Assembly: GCF_030250645.1 (NCBI RefSeq)
Contig: NZ_JASSVS010000005.1
Coordinates: 62,001-126,000 of the forward strand
Reading direction: 5' to 3'
DNA from: Marinobacter azerbaijanicus
Lineage (GTDB): Bacteria; Pseudomonadota; Gammaproteobacteria; Pseudomonadales; Oleiphilaceae
Length of the DNA: 64,000 bases
In this document: positions 38,023 to 45,847 of the stretch, piece by piece
Layout: each line of letters opens with the position of its first letter
Numbering within the stretch: position 1 is the stretch's first letter
Made by a program: the position numbers and the translations under genes
The notes under the pieces: generated by a model
Told to the model about the DNA's origin: nothing
The model's input: the letters and a program-made list of their open reading frames with translations, nothing else
Databases searched by the model: none

Positions 38023-38370
38023 ATGGATGCCGTAATAGTCGGTCTTTTTACAGCCGTACTGGGATTTCTGGGAGGCTTGCTCACTCCTTGGGTTCGGTGG
38101 CAAATCGACAAGAAGAGAGCAGTCCGCCAGGAAAAAGCGGAGCATATTTCAAAATGGCGGGAGATGATTGATCAGTTCGATTTTGACAATGAACCATTTG
38201 GAGATACAGCCTGGTATTCAGCGCTACGAGCGCACATGCGGCCAGAGATTATCAATAAGGTAGAGGCTGACCGAACGGTCTATGTCGGTGGCGGTAGAGG
38301 GGATCATGTCATCAAACATATGCTTTTAGACGAGGTTGCCAGATTGGAAAAGGGTATGTGGAGTAAGTAA
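38023..38370 (+). CDS. Small membrane-anchored hypothetical protein, cassette ORF
   Basis: A 115-residue protein with one N-terminal membrane segment (VIVGLFTAVLGFLGGLLTPWVRW, residues 4-26), then a basic stretch and a soluble helical domain (KWREMIDQFDFDN). Family not recognised, but single-span proteins of this shape are common in integron cassettes. GAGGTGAG precedes the ATG. A short inverted repeat (CACCTAA with TTAGAGGTG, 37984-38018) lies just upstream and may be an attC remnant. It is followed closely by the secreted-protein ORF. Confidence 0.65.
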   Translation: MDAVIVGLFTAVLGFLGGLLTPWVRWQIDKKRAVRQEKAEHISKWREMIDQFDFDNEPFGDTAWYSALRAHMRPEIINKVEADRTVYVGGGRGDHVIKHMLLDEVARLEKGMWSK

Positions 38371-38402
38371 AAGATCCAAAAAAAAATGGTAGGTGAGTTT
38401 TT

Positions 38403-38867
38403 ATGCGCAAAATAAGGCGATTGTGGCTTCTATTTCTGATGGCACCCATGTCCTACGGTGCACATGGTGGTTGGTTTGGTCCAGATAATTACGAAGAGTG
38501 TGTTCTCGAGAAAATGAAGGGGCAAACTAAAGAAATGATGTGGACTGCACAGACAGCCTGCGAGAAAGAGTTTCCATATGAGAAAGAGTTATATGGCTAC
38601 AAGGAGAACCTAGAGATTAGTTGGGCAACGGGAGGCCTATCCATCTATCTCATGATCAAGGAGAACCGTGGTGATTATATGGTGACACGGTACAAGGCAA
38701 AATTCGCTAAAAAACAATGTAGTGAGGTCTCTAGCACTTCCGATTATTTATTAACAGAAGAATTTCGCTTTCCGCAAGGAGCAAAGCGAGCATATATTTC
38801 AACACCTGATGCTGAAAAGTATAAATGCATGCGGACCGAAATTATCTGGGGACAATATCGTAAATGA
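38403..38867 (+). CDS. Secreted hypothetical protein, cassette ORF
   Basis: A 154-residue protein with a signal peptide (MRKIRRLWLLFLMAPMSYGAHG, probable cleavage near residue 20). The mature part, GWFGPDNYEECVLEKMKGQTKEMMWTAQTACEKEFPYE, contains paired cysteines and resembles a family of small periplasmic proteins frequently carried in cassettes. No function is known. The stop lies eight bases before the interrupted attC site. Confidence 0.65.
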   Translation: MRKIRRLWLLFLMAPMSYGAHGGWFGPDNYEECVLEKMKGQTKEMMWTAQTACEKEFPYEKELYGYKENLEISWATGGLSIYLMIKENRGDYMVTRYKAKFAKKQCSEVSSTSDYLLTEEFRFPQGAKRAYISTPDAEKYKCMRTEIIWGQYRK

Positions 38868-38874
38868 TTGGTGC

Positions 38875-38954
38875 ATCTAACCGATACAGTGACGGCAACG
38901 GCTACTCCATTGCGGCTTCGCCTCCATTCTGCAGCGGCGCGTTCTGTTGGCGTT
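38875..38954 (+). repeat. attC site 3, interrupted by the IS element
   Basis: The left core ATCTAAC (38875-38881) matches RYYYAAC. The right core is split: GTT at 38952-38954 before the IS, and GTTAGAT at 40786-40792 after it. Removing the IS and one GTT copy restores GTTAGAT (GTTRRRY), the exact reverse complement of ATCTAAC. The interior (ACGGCAACGGCTACTCC, TTCGCCTCCATTCTGCAG) resembles attC site 1. This is the best attC in the window. Confidence 0.8.
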
Positions 38955-40785
38955 GAGGCTGTAGAAAAACCCCGAAATCCCCGCTCCGGTTTGGTAAGAT
39001 CAGGCAAACGGACAAGGAGTCGTTGGCATGCCTCGCTTCAAGCATTACAACTACGACCAGAGCGCCATGGTCGTGATCAACTACCAGGAACAGCTTCAAC
39101 CTGGCACCTTTGAGCACGCGGTGCACTACCTAATCGAACACAAGCTGGACCTGTCAGTTTTTCATCCCAAATACCGCAACGAAGACACCGGCCGCTTAGC
39201 CTACGATCCGGCCATCCTGCTGAAGATCATTCTGTTTGCTTACTCCAAGGGCATCACCTCGAGCCGTGAGATGCAGTGGTGCTGCGAGACCAACATCATC
39301 TTCAAAGCACTGTCCTGCGATACCGTTCCCCACTTCACCACCCTGGCGAAGTTCGTCAGCAGCCATGCCGCCGAGATTGAGGAATTGTTCGAGCAGGTTC
39401 TGCTGGTGTGCCATGAACAGGGACTACTGGGCAACGAACTCTTCGCCATCGACGGCTGCAAGATGTCCTCGAATGCCGCCAAGGAATGGTCCGGCACCTT
39501 CAAGGAACTGGGCGAAAAACGGGAGAAGTTGCGGCGATTGATCCGCCACCACTTGAAGGAACATTACGAGCGGGACGAGGCAGAAACCGAAGCCGAACTG
39601 GATCGGGATATCCGTCGGGCGAACACTATCCTCTCGCTGGATGAAGCCATGAACAAAGTGGACCGCTTCCTAAAGACGAACCGCCCAAGGATGGGCCGGG
39701 GAAAGCGGAGCAAGGAAGTGAAGAGCAACCTGACCGATAATGAAAGCGCCAAGATGACCACCAGCAAGGGCACGATCCAGGGCTACAACGGCGTGGCCAC
39801 GGTGGATAAGAAACACCAGGTCATTATCGATGCCCAGGCCTTTGGCGAAGGCCAGGAACACCATACCCTGCAACCGGTACTGGAAACCGTTGAATCCCGA
39901 TTCCGGAAACTGGGCATTGCCGAGAGCATCTACCAACAAGGCACGGTCGTCACCGCCGACACCGGTTTCGCCAACGAAGCCAACATGAAGTACCTGCATG
40001 AAAGACAGATCAACGGCTACGTGCCAGACAACCGATTCCGCAGCCGGGATCCGAAGTTCCAGAACCAGAAAGACAAGTACGGCAAGCGTCATCAGAACCT
40101 GCCGGACAAGGGTTGGAAAGACACTATTCCGGCGAGTGAATTCCAGTTCGATCCGGTGAAGCTGACCTGCATCTGCCCAACCGGCGAAGCACTTACCTAC
40201 CGGGGCCAACGGGCAGCCGAGAATGGCAAGATCCGGGTGCACTTCGAAGGTCGATTGCTGCAATGTCGGCACTGCCCCAAGAAACACCAATGCATGCAGA
40301 ACCCTGCCTCAGCAGACCACCGAAATGGCTCTGGCCGCCAGGTCTCGTTCACCATCGAGAACAAGCGCCTGCCCAACTACACGGACTGGATGAAACACCG
40401 TGTAGACAGCCGTCAGGGCAAGAGATCTACAGCCACCGCATGTCGGTGGTGGAACCGGTGTTCGGCAACATTGGTACGACGAAACGGCTAAACCGCTTCA
40501 GTCTGCGAGGCAAGAAAAAGGTGCAGGGCCAATGGCAGCTATACTGCCTGGTGCACAATATTGAGAAGCTGGCGAATTACGGGCGGTTGGCGGCGTGATA
40601 CCGAGAGTGGGCGCCCTGAGGAAGAGGTTGCTGGAAGCCTGCAATACCGGCGCTGACAGCGCCAGATCGGCCGAAACTAATGGCTGAACAGCGGAATCGA
40701 GATGATCGGTTAGCGGATGGCCGCTACAAAAAATTAAAGAACCAGGGAGTGGGAACGACTCAGAACCGGGTTTTTCTACAGCCTC
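38955..40785 (+). mobile_element. IS1182-like insertion sequence with terminal inverted repeats
   Basis: Perfect 18-base terminal inverted repeats: GAGGCTGTAGAAAAACCC at 38955-38972 and its reverse complement at 40768-40785. GTT on both sides (38952-38954 and 40786-40788) is a probable 3-base target duplication. The 1831-base length and single transposase fit the IS1182 group. It sits in the core triplet of an attC site. About 190 bases after the transposase are non-coding and include a small AGCGG/CCGCT hairpin. Confidence 0.85.
39028..40598 (+). pseudogene. IS1182-type transposase, frameshifted near its C-terminus
   Basis: The first frame (39028-40491) encodes 487 residues typical of IS1182-family DDE transposases: MPRFKHYNYDQSAMVVINY, FAIDGCKMSSNAAKEW, TVVTADTGFANEANM, and the cysteine cluster CICPTG ... 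CRHCPKKHQC. After SRQGK (codon 465 at 40420) this frame becomes nonsense, while the -1 frame continues sensibly as EIYSHRMSVVEPVFGNIGTT ... NIEKLANYGRLAA to 40598. A missing G (AAGAGATC for AAGGAGATC) near 40422 explains this. No canonical slippery heptamer is present. The glutamate in the shifted part (VVEPVFGNI) is probably the catalytic DDE Glu, so the short product should be inactive. Confidence 0.85.
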
Positions 40786-40947
40786 GTTAGATTGCCGAGT
40801 TACCCACGAACAGTGGACACCTTCTATAGTTAGGGTGGACCTACCCCGGTGCAGTAGACACTCTAGCGTATAATTTGAGCATAGGAGGAATTGCCACGAG
40901 CAGCCCACAGCATGAAAGCTTTTCCAGACTGCTACCCGGAGCACTTC
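40786..40947 (+). other. Non-coding gap after the IS with promoter-like and ribosome-binding signals
   Basis: After the restored attC core there is GTGGACACC ... GGTGGACC, a -10-like TATAAT (40869-40874) and a strong AGGAGG (40883-40888) with no convincing ORF directly after it (an ACG stands where an ATG might be expected). This may be the decayed left end of a second insertion sequence, perhaps IS3-type. It could now supply transcription to the downstream ABM gene. Confidence 0.35.
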
Positions 40948-41256
40948 ATGTCAGAAATCGCCAACACCCCCAAGCCCCCCTACTACGCCGGCATCGTCAG
41001 CAGCCACCGCACAGACGGCGACGACGAAATGGCCCAACGGATGGCAGAACTGGCAGCCCAGCAACCAGGCTATCTGGGCATGGAATCCGCCCGGGAGTGT
41101 CTGGGCATTACGGTGTCCCACTGGGAAAGCCTTGAGGCCATCCGCAACTGGAAGCAGAACGCTGAGCATCAGGAAGCCCAGCGGCTTGGCCATCAGCAAT
41201 GGTATTCCAGTTTTCGGGTTCGGATAGCGAAGGTCGAGCGTGAATACGGCATCTAA
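40948..41256 (+). CDS. ABM-domain (antibiotic biosynthesis monooxygenase-like) protein, copy 1
   Basis: A 102-residue single-domain protein of the dimeric alpha/beta-barrel (ABM) fold: PPYYAGIVSSHRTDGD, AELAAQQPGYLGMESARECLGITVSHWESLEAIRNWKQNAEHQEAQRLGHQQWYSSFRVRIAKVEREYGI. The HxxAQxxG and terminal YSSFRVRIAKVER pattern is family-typical. GGAG precedes the ATG at 40948; earlier in-frame starts lack a suitable site. The family includes heme-degrading and quinone-forming enzymes but most small members are uncharacterised. A near-identical copy is at 44249. Confidence 0.85.
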   Translation: MSEIANTPKPPYYAGIVSSHRTDGDDEMAQRMAELAAQQPGYLGMESARECLGITVSHWESLEAIRNWKQNAEHQEAQRLGHQQWYSSFRVRIAKVEREYGI

Positions 41257-41275
41257 CAACCTACTCAGGTAACGG
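41222..41275 (+). repeat. Direct repeat 1a: 3' end of ABM copy 1
   Basis: These 54 bases (end of the ABM gene plus 19 bases past its stop) recur at 43092-43145 with five mismatches. Together they bracket the DUF2914/amidohydrolase segment. Confidence 0.8.
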
Positions 41276-41295
41276 TGCACTGTTTCCAACTTCGG

Positions 41296-42087
41296 TTACA
41301 GAGGCAGAACCGAAAACTCCCCTTTGGCCAAAAGCTCGCCTTCCTCTGTGACCACCTCAACTCGCCAGTCTCCCACCATGTGTCGGTCGATATACTTGGC
41401 TGAGGATGCGCGCATGGGGTCAACGGACGGCCTAATTTCCACCCGCGCAACCCGTTCATCCTCCAGGTACCAGTCGTGAAAGTGCAACTGACCTTCCATG
41501 CCCTGGATTTCGGTAAACAGGTAAATTCGAATCAGTCCGTCACTGTGCATCGTCAAAACGTTCGGGATCTCGTCAATTGGCTCTTTTTCCTCCAGGCCGG
41601 TACTCAGTTGCGCCCGGATCACGTGATCAGAAAGTAGCTTGATGGAGGCGGGGTCTGCACCGGAATCAGGCGATGCTGCTCCCGATGCAGTTTCGGACAC
41701 GGCGGCAGGCGTCTCGGCCATTTCAGTTTGAACTGAATTTGTCTGGTCCGGCATGTCAGCGTTTGCGCCAGATTCCGATGTTTCTTGTGATGAGGTCTTC
41801 GGTAACTGGATAGCTGCAGGCTCGGCGGACTCGGGCTGGTCGACATATACCGACGGGAGAGAAGGCGACTCCACTTCCTGATTCTCTGCCAGCGCTTCCT
41901 TTTGCTCCCCGGTGCCAAAGATCTCTAAAGCGCCCCAGATTATGCCCCCCACCACCAGAATTAATACGAAAAGAGCAGCAAAGATGCGCCCCCAAAGATA
42001 AACAACAACCTCTTCGGGCTCTTTGGGCTCAGGTAGCCGGGAGGACTTACCTGAAAAACGTTGATCTTGCGGTCTTGCTGTTTTCAC
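41296..42087 (-). CDS. DUF2914-domain membrane-anchored protein
   Basis: About 263 residues: a proline-rich cytoplasmic head, one membrane helix (VYLWGRIFAALFVLILVVGGIIWGALEI), a long low-complexity Glu/Ser/Ala-rich linker, and a C-terminal DUF2914 domain (RIYLFTEIQGMEGQLHFHDWYLEDERVARVEI ... MVGDWRVEVVTEEGELLAKGEFSV). The domain occurs in periplasmic or envelope proteins of unknown role. I favour the GTG at 42087, preceded by GGAAG; an ATG at 42144 would add 19 residues. It is divergent from the amidohydrolase gene. Confidence 0.75.
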   Translation of the reverse strand: MKTARPQDQRFSGKSSRLPEPKEPEEVVVYLWGRIFAALFVLILVVGGIIWGALEIFGTGEQKEALAENQEVESPSLPSVYVDQPESAEPAAIQLPKTSSQETSESGANADMPDQTNSVQTEMAETPAAVSETASGAASPDSGADPASIKLLSDHVIRAQLSTGLEEKEPIDEIPNVLTMHSDGLIRIYLFTEIQGMEGQLHFHDWYLEDERVARVEIRPSVDPMRASSAKYIDRHMVGDWRVEVVTEEGELLAKGEFSVLPL

Positions 42088-42209
42088 CGGTCGTTCTTCC
42101 TTGAAGCGGGAAAAACACACTATAGCAAACTCATGCACGTACAAGGTGGCGGTGCCATAATTATCAAAACCGGGACATATTTATTTTCCGTCCTAATGGA
42201 GAGATTTTC

Positions 42210-43016
42210 ATGATCATTGACGCATGGGCCCAACATCCCACGCTCAGGCATTCCCAAGACCCCATTTTCGAGTCCTTGCGTCGCTGGACAAAAATCCCAC
42301 TGCCTACCGCCGAACTCCCGGTGAGAACTACTCTGGAGATGATGGATCAGGCTGGGGTTGATCGTAGCCTGATATGTGCGTGGTTTGCTCCTCGTAATGT
42401 GATGATTTCAAACGACGAGGTTGCAGGTTTCGTCGCTGAAGCGCCAGAAAGGCTTATCGGGGTGGGATCGGTAGACATTTCGAAGCCCATGGAGGCGGTT
42501 CGGGAGGTTCGGCGCTGCATCAATGAGCTGGGTTTCAAAGCGATCCGGATTTTGCCTTGGCTTTGGGAAGTGCCGCCAACAGATCGACGGTTTTATCCCG
42601 TTTATGCCGCGTGTTGTGATTTAGGTGTTCCGTTCTGTACACAAATTGGTCACACCGGGCCGCTCATGCCGTCAGAGGTTGGGAGACCGATCTATCTGGA
42701 TCAGGTGGCTTTGGATTTTCCCGAGCTGGTCATAGTCGGCGGGCACATCGGCTACCCTTGGACAGATGAAGCCATTGCTGTGGCTACCAAACATGAAAAT
42801 GTCTATATCGACACCTCTGCATACACCACCAAGAGGTATCCACAGGCCTTGATCGAATTCATGCGCGGCCACGGTCGTAGCAAGGTTTTGTTTGGGACAA
42901 ATTATCCGATGATCACGCCGGCAAAGGCACTGGAAAATCTCGACGAACTTTCGCTTGATGACGAGGCACGCCAACTATTCTTGAGCGGAAACGCATGTCG
43001 CATATTCAATCTATAA
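42210..43016 (+). CDS. Amidohydrolase-2-type metal-dependent hydrolase
   Basis: A 268-residue TIM-barrel protein of the amidohydrolase/ACMSD-like family: IIDAWAQHPT at the start (where many members have DxHxH), CTQIGHTGPLMPSEVGRPIYLDQVALDFPELVIVGGHIGYPW with the conserved metal-ligand His residues, and VLFGTNYPMITPAKAL near the end with the usual FGxDxP motif changed to FGTNYP. The loss of the first DxH and of the last Asp suggests altered or lost metal chemistry. GGAGAG precedes the ATG. Substrate unknown. Confidence 0.8.
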   Translation: MIIDAWAQHPTLRHSQDPIFESLRRWTKIPLPTAELPVRTTLEMMDQAGVDRSLICAWFAPRNVMISNDEVAGFVAEAPERLIGVGSVDISKPMEAVREVRRCINELGFKAIRILPWLWEVPPTDRRFYPVYAACCDLGVPFCTQIGHTGPLMPSEVGRPIYLDQVALDFPELVIVGGHIGYPWTDEAIAVATKHENVYIDTSAYTTKRYPQALIEFMRGHGRSKVLFGTNYPMITPAKALENLDELSLDDEARQLFLSGNACRIFNL

Positions 43017-43091
43017 TGCGTTGGCAGAGGAATCCCCTGGTTTTGTCTGGCGCCTGCAAACGGAAGTTAGCAATATGCCAACCGATACGTG

Positions 43092-43145
43092 GGATGGTGA
43101 AGGTTGAGCGTGAATACGGCATCCAACACCCTACTCAGGTAACGG
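43092..43145 (+). repeat. Direct repeat 1b: detached ABM 3' end
   Basis: This is a 54-base copy of 41222-41275 with no ABM 5' part. The reading frame of the ABM tail (KVEREYGI) is kept, but its stop codon is changed (TAA to CAA) so the frame runs on into the GNAT gene. The upstream sequence does not resemble ABM. Confidence 0.8.
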
Positions 43146-43147
43146 CC

Positions 43148-43678
43148 ATGACCTCACAGAACATCATGATCAGGGATGAGAGCGAGACGGACATCCCGGC
43201 TATCTCGGCCATTACCCTCGCCGCTTTCCAGCCGCTGGAAATCAGCAACCACACGGAACACTTCATCATTGAAGCCCTGAGAGCCGCCGGCGCGCTATCG
43301 GTGTCACTGGTGGCTGAGGTGGACGGGCGTGTTGTAGGGCATATTGCGTTTTCGCCGGTCACCATGTCGGATGGCTCTGAAGGCTGGTATGGCCTGGGGC
43401 CGGTGTCGGTGCTTCCGGACTTTCAGCGCCAGGGCATTGGCAAGGCTCTGATCAACGAGGGCCTGGAACGGTTGAAGGGGATGAACGCGAACGGCTGCTG
43501 CCTGGTGGGGCATCCCGAGTATTACCGCCAATTCGGGTTTGTGAATACAGACGCCCTGGCCCACGAAGGTGTTCCAGCAGAGTATTTCTTTGTTTTACCG
43601 TTCGGCGATTCAGTGCCGCAAGGGAGGGTGGTGTTTCATGAGGGGTTCAACGCCGCTGACTCACGGACAGACGCATGA
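43148..43678 (+). CDS. GNAT-family N-acetyltransferase
   Basis: A 176-residue acetyltransferase: IMIRDESETDIPAISAITLAAFQPL, VGHIAFSPVTM, and the acetyl-CoA loop LGPVSVLPDFQRQGIGKALINEGLERL (QRQGIG). YYRQFGFVNTD completes the fold. This subgroup is often annotated as a predicted N-acetyltransferase (YhbS-like). I start at the ATG at 43148; the frame is open further upstream only because it reads through the ABM-tail repeat. Its stop overlaps the next GNAT start by four bases. Substrate unknown. Confidence 0.88.
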   Translation: MTSQNIMIRDESETDIPAISAITLAAFQPLEISNHTEHFIIEALRAAGALSVSLVAEVDGRVVGHIAFSPVTMSDGSEGWYGLGPVSVLPDFQRQGIGKALINEGLERLKGMNANGCCLVGHPEYYRQFGFVNTDALAHEGVPAEYFFVLPFGDSVPQGRVVFHEGFNAADSRTDA

Positions 43679-44199
43679 TCATAGCTGAAGCACCCAGATT
43701 GTTACTTCGTGAGTTTTCATCGGATGATGTTGGCCCCCTTGCGGAGATTCTTGGTGACCCGAGGGTAATGGAGTTTTCGACGAATGGGCCATGCACCGAG
43801 GATGACACCCGGCAGTTTATCGACTGGTGCCAGGGCTCTTACCGAGATCATGGATTTGGTCAGTGGGCAGTTGTCGAGCGTCTTTCCCGAGCAGTGATTG
43901 GTTTTTGCGGATTGAGCCACGTCGAGCTAGATGGCGCTCAGGAAATTGAGATTGGTTATCGCCTTGCGCCAAGTGTATGGGGGCAAGGCTTGGCGTCAGA
44001 GGCTGCGGAGGCGGCGTTGGAGTATGGCTTCTCGCACTGTCACATTGACTCGATCATAGCGATCATCGCTACCCGCCACGTCGTTTCTGCTTGTGTGGCG
44101 GAGAAGGTGGGGTTCAAAATTGATACCCATACGAAATACCGTGGCTGGAACGTTCGCATATACCGCAAACACCGTACGGCGAATGCGGGAGCCGCATAG
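43675..44199 (+). CDS. GNAT-family N-acetyltransferase, RimJ/RimL-like
   Basis: A 174-residue acetyltransferase of the Acetyltransf_3 type: RLLLREFSSDDVGPLAEILGDPRVMEFS, GFCGLSHVELDGAQEIEIGYRLAPSVWGQGLASEAAEAALEYGF, with the acetyl-CoA motif WGQGLASEA. RimJ/RimL-like members acetylate ribosomal proteins, small amines or antibiotics. Translationally coupled to the previous GNAT (ATGA). The pair lies between the two ABM genes. Confidence 0.87.
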   Translation: MIIAEAPRLLLREFSSDDVGPLAEILGDPRVMEFSTNGPCTEDDTRQFIDWCQGSYRDHGFGQWAVVERLSRAVIGFCGLSHVELDGAQEIEIGYRLAPSVWGQGLASEAAEAALEYGFSHCHIDSIIAIIATRHVVSACVAEKVGFKIDTHTKYRGWNVRIYRKHRTANAGAA

Positions 44200-44248
44200 C
44201 CTTTGGCAAACGCACCGGCCACATAACGTGACGCGCCTGGAGTGACCA

Positions 44249-44566
44249 ATGCCCGACATCGCTAATACCCCCACACCCCCATACTACGCCGTCATCTTCA
44301 GCAGCCACCGCACAGACGGCGACAACGGCTACGCCGAAATGGCCGCTCGAATGGCAGAATTAGCAGCCCAGCAACCAGGCTACCTGGGCATGGAATCCGC
44401 CCGGGAGGGTCTGGGCATTACAGTGTCCTACTGGGAAAGCCTTGAGGCCATCCGCAACTGGAAGAAGAACGCAGAGCATCAGGAAGCTCAGCGGCTTGGC
44501 CATCAGCAATGGTATTCCAGTTTTCGGGTGCGGATTGCGAAGGTGGAGCGAGAATACGGTATTTAA
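44249..44566 (+). CDS. ABM-domain protein, copy 2
   Basis: A 105-residue paralogue of the protein at 40948-41256, about nine-tenths identical, with three extra residues (NGYAE) near position 27 and the same C-terminus. The DNA is also very similar, so the duplication is recent. TGGAG lies a few bases before the ATG. Its last 78 bases plus eight beyond the stop recur at 46168-46253. Confidence 0.85.
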   Translation: MPDIANTPTPPYYAVIFSSHRTDGDNGYAEMAARMAELAAQQPGYLGMESAREGLGITVSYWESLEAIRNWKKNAEHQEAQRLGHQQWYSSFRVRIAKVEREYGI

Positions 44567-44574
44567 CCCGACCG
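44489..44574 (+). repeat. Direct repeat 2a: 3' end of ABM copy 2
   Basis: These 86 bases recur at 46168-46253 with only two mismatches, bracketing the nucleotidyltransferase and toxin-antitoxin cargo. Confidence 0.85.
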
Positions 44575-44645
44575 TACCGTAGGAACGGCTTTTTGATAGA
44601 CTGGCAAACACGACACCGTTGAAAATGCGCACCAGAGGTTGAAAG

Positions 44646-44936
44646 ATGGACAGAAAGCGAGCTCTTGAATTGCTGACTCGCAGTAAGCCGGAACTCCAGG
44701 CCCGTTTTGGGGTAACCCGACTGGCGCTTTTTGGCTCCACCGCCCGAGATACAGCAACTAGCAGCAGCGATATTGATGTGCTGGTGGCGTTCGACGGCCC
44801 GGCAACCTCCAAGCGTTATTTTGGCGTGCAATTTTATCTGGAAGATCTGCTCGGTTGCCCCGTCGACCTGGTTACCGAGAAAGCCTTACGCCCAGAGCTA
44901 CGTCCGTACGTTGAAAGGGAGCAAGTACGTGTCTGA
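44646..44936 (+). CDS. MntA-like minimal nucleotidyltransferase (antitoxin-type)
   Basis: A 96-residue minimal nucleotidyltransferase: RLALFGSTARDTATSSSDIDVLVAFDG carries the GSxxRxxxxxxSDIDxLV metal and nucleotide motif, and LLGCPVDLVTEKALRPEL is the third-Asp region. In MntA-HepT systems such proteins neutralise the HEPN RNase toxin by AMPylating it. The following HepT-like frame is truncated, so this may be an orphan. Confidence 0.87.
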   Translation: MDRKRALELLTRSKPELQARFGVTRLALFGSTARDTATSSSDIDVLVAFDGPATSKRYFGVQFYLEDLLGCPVDLVTEKALRPELRPYVEREQVRV

Positions 44937-45042
44937 TGACTTCCAGCGTGAATGGCATTTCTACCTGAACGACGTTCCCGAGTTACTTCCAGTGCTTGAG
45001 GCATTGAGAACTGAGGCAGGGGAAACCGGTACTGATTTATAG
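44929..45042 (+). pseudogene. Truncated HepT/HEPN (DUF86) fragment
   Basis: A 37-codon frame from a GTG that overlaps the end of the nucleotidyltransferase gene: DFQREWHFYLNDVPELLPVLEALRTE, which resembles the first helix of DUF86/HepT proteins. It stops at 45042 long before the catalytic RxxxxH motif, so no active RNase can be made. The toxin gene appears deleted on the 3' side. Confidence 0.55.
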
Positions 45043-45200
45043 TGTTTAAATGGCCGTCAGGGGTTTAATTCATCTTTTCTGTGGTGGTTAAGCCGAGTCA
45101 GATTTATTGTCCTATCAAATCGAAAAGGCTGGGGCATAAAGCTCCGCCCGATGGACTACTGCCCCGCAAGGCCACCAAGAAATTTCTAGGGGGGGGTAGT

Positions 45201-45503
45201 ATGGCCAAGACCAAATTAGATCCTGAAGAACAAGAACTGCTTGAGGCATACGAGTCCGGGGAGTTTGAATCGGACCTGGACGCTGAACGTCGGGAATATC
45301 TTACCAAGGCAGCGGAAGATACCTTCCGGAAGGACAAAAGGATCAATATCCGTATCTCCAGTCGGGACCTGGAAGCGCTTCAGCGCCGCGCCCTGGAGGA
45401 AGGGCTTCCGTACCAGTCTCTGGTATCCAGTGTTCTGCACAAGTATGTCTCTGGCGGCCTTAAAGATATCACTGCCAACAAATCGGACGAGCAGACTCGA
45501 TAA
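45201..45503 (+). CDS. CopG/BrnA-like antitoxin
   Basis: A 100-residue protein: acidic N-terminus (DPEEQELLEAYESGEFESDLD) and a C-terminal ribbon-helix-helix (KRINIRISSRDLEALQRRALEEGLPYQSLVSSVLHKYVSG), typical of CopG-type antitoxins that bind DNA and a RelE/BrnT-like toxin. A G-rich site precedes the ATG at 45201; the frame is open to 45081 without similarity. No complete cognate toxin is adjacent: the 160 bases upstream hold only a short unrecognised frame, so it may be orphaned. Confidence 0.8.
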   Translation: MAKTKLDPEEQELLEAYESGEFESDLDAERREYLTKAAEDTFRKDKRINIRISSRDLEALQRRALEEGLPYQSLVSSVLHKYVSGGLKDITANKSDEQTR

Positions 45504-45592
45504 CGGGCATAGCCGGACAGCCTGCTCTTTGAAGTCGGGACAGGTTTCTTTTCTTACCGCATCAAAAAATTCGCACGATTGTCGAAAATATT

Positions 45593-45847
45593 TCAGTAGT
45601 GGTACCGGAGCTGGGCAATGAGCAAAGCGTCATCCGTGACCTTGTAAACCATGCGGTGTTCTTCGTTAATTCGGCGGGACCAGTAACCGGCGAGGCTGTG
45701 TTTGAGGGGCTCCGGCTTGCCGACACCCTCGAACGGCTCTCGTTTGGTTTCCTTGATAAGCTTGTTGATTCGGTTCAGGATCTTCTTGTCGGTTTTCTGC
45801 CAGTACAGATAGTCTTCCCAGGCGTTCTCGGAGAAGATGAGTTTCAT
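45593..45847 (-). CDS. yoeB: YoeB/Txe-family mRNA-interferase toxin
   Basis: An 84-residue RelE-fold toxin that cleaves mRNA on the ribosome. The sequence KLIFSENAWEDYLYWQKTDKKILNRINKLIKETKREPFEGVGKPEPLKHSLAGYWSRRINEEHRMVYKV ... YHY is full length and retains the YoeB catalytic residues (Glu of INEEHR, the Arg, and the C-terminal His-Tyr). Its start overlaps the antitoxin stop by four bases. Confidence 0.93.
   Translation of the reverse strand: MKLIFSENAWEDYLYWQKTDKKILNRINKLIKETKREPFEGVGKPEPLKHSLAGYWSRRINEEHRMVYKVTDDALLIAQLRYHY

Noticed and set aside
45081..45200. N-terminal extension of the CopG-type antitoxin, or a toxin gene in this gap.
   Set aside because: The extension has no family pattern and the ATG at 45201 has a strong ribosome-binding site. 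Short alternative frames here match no toxin that I recognise.
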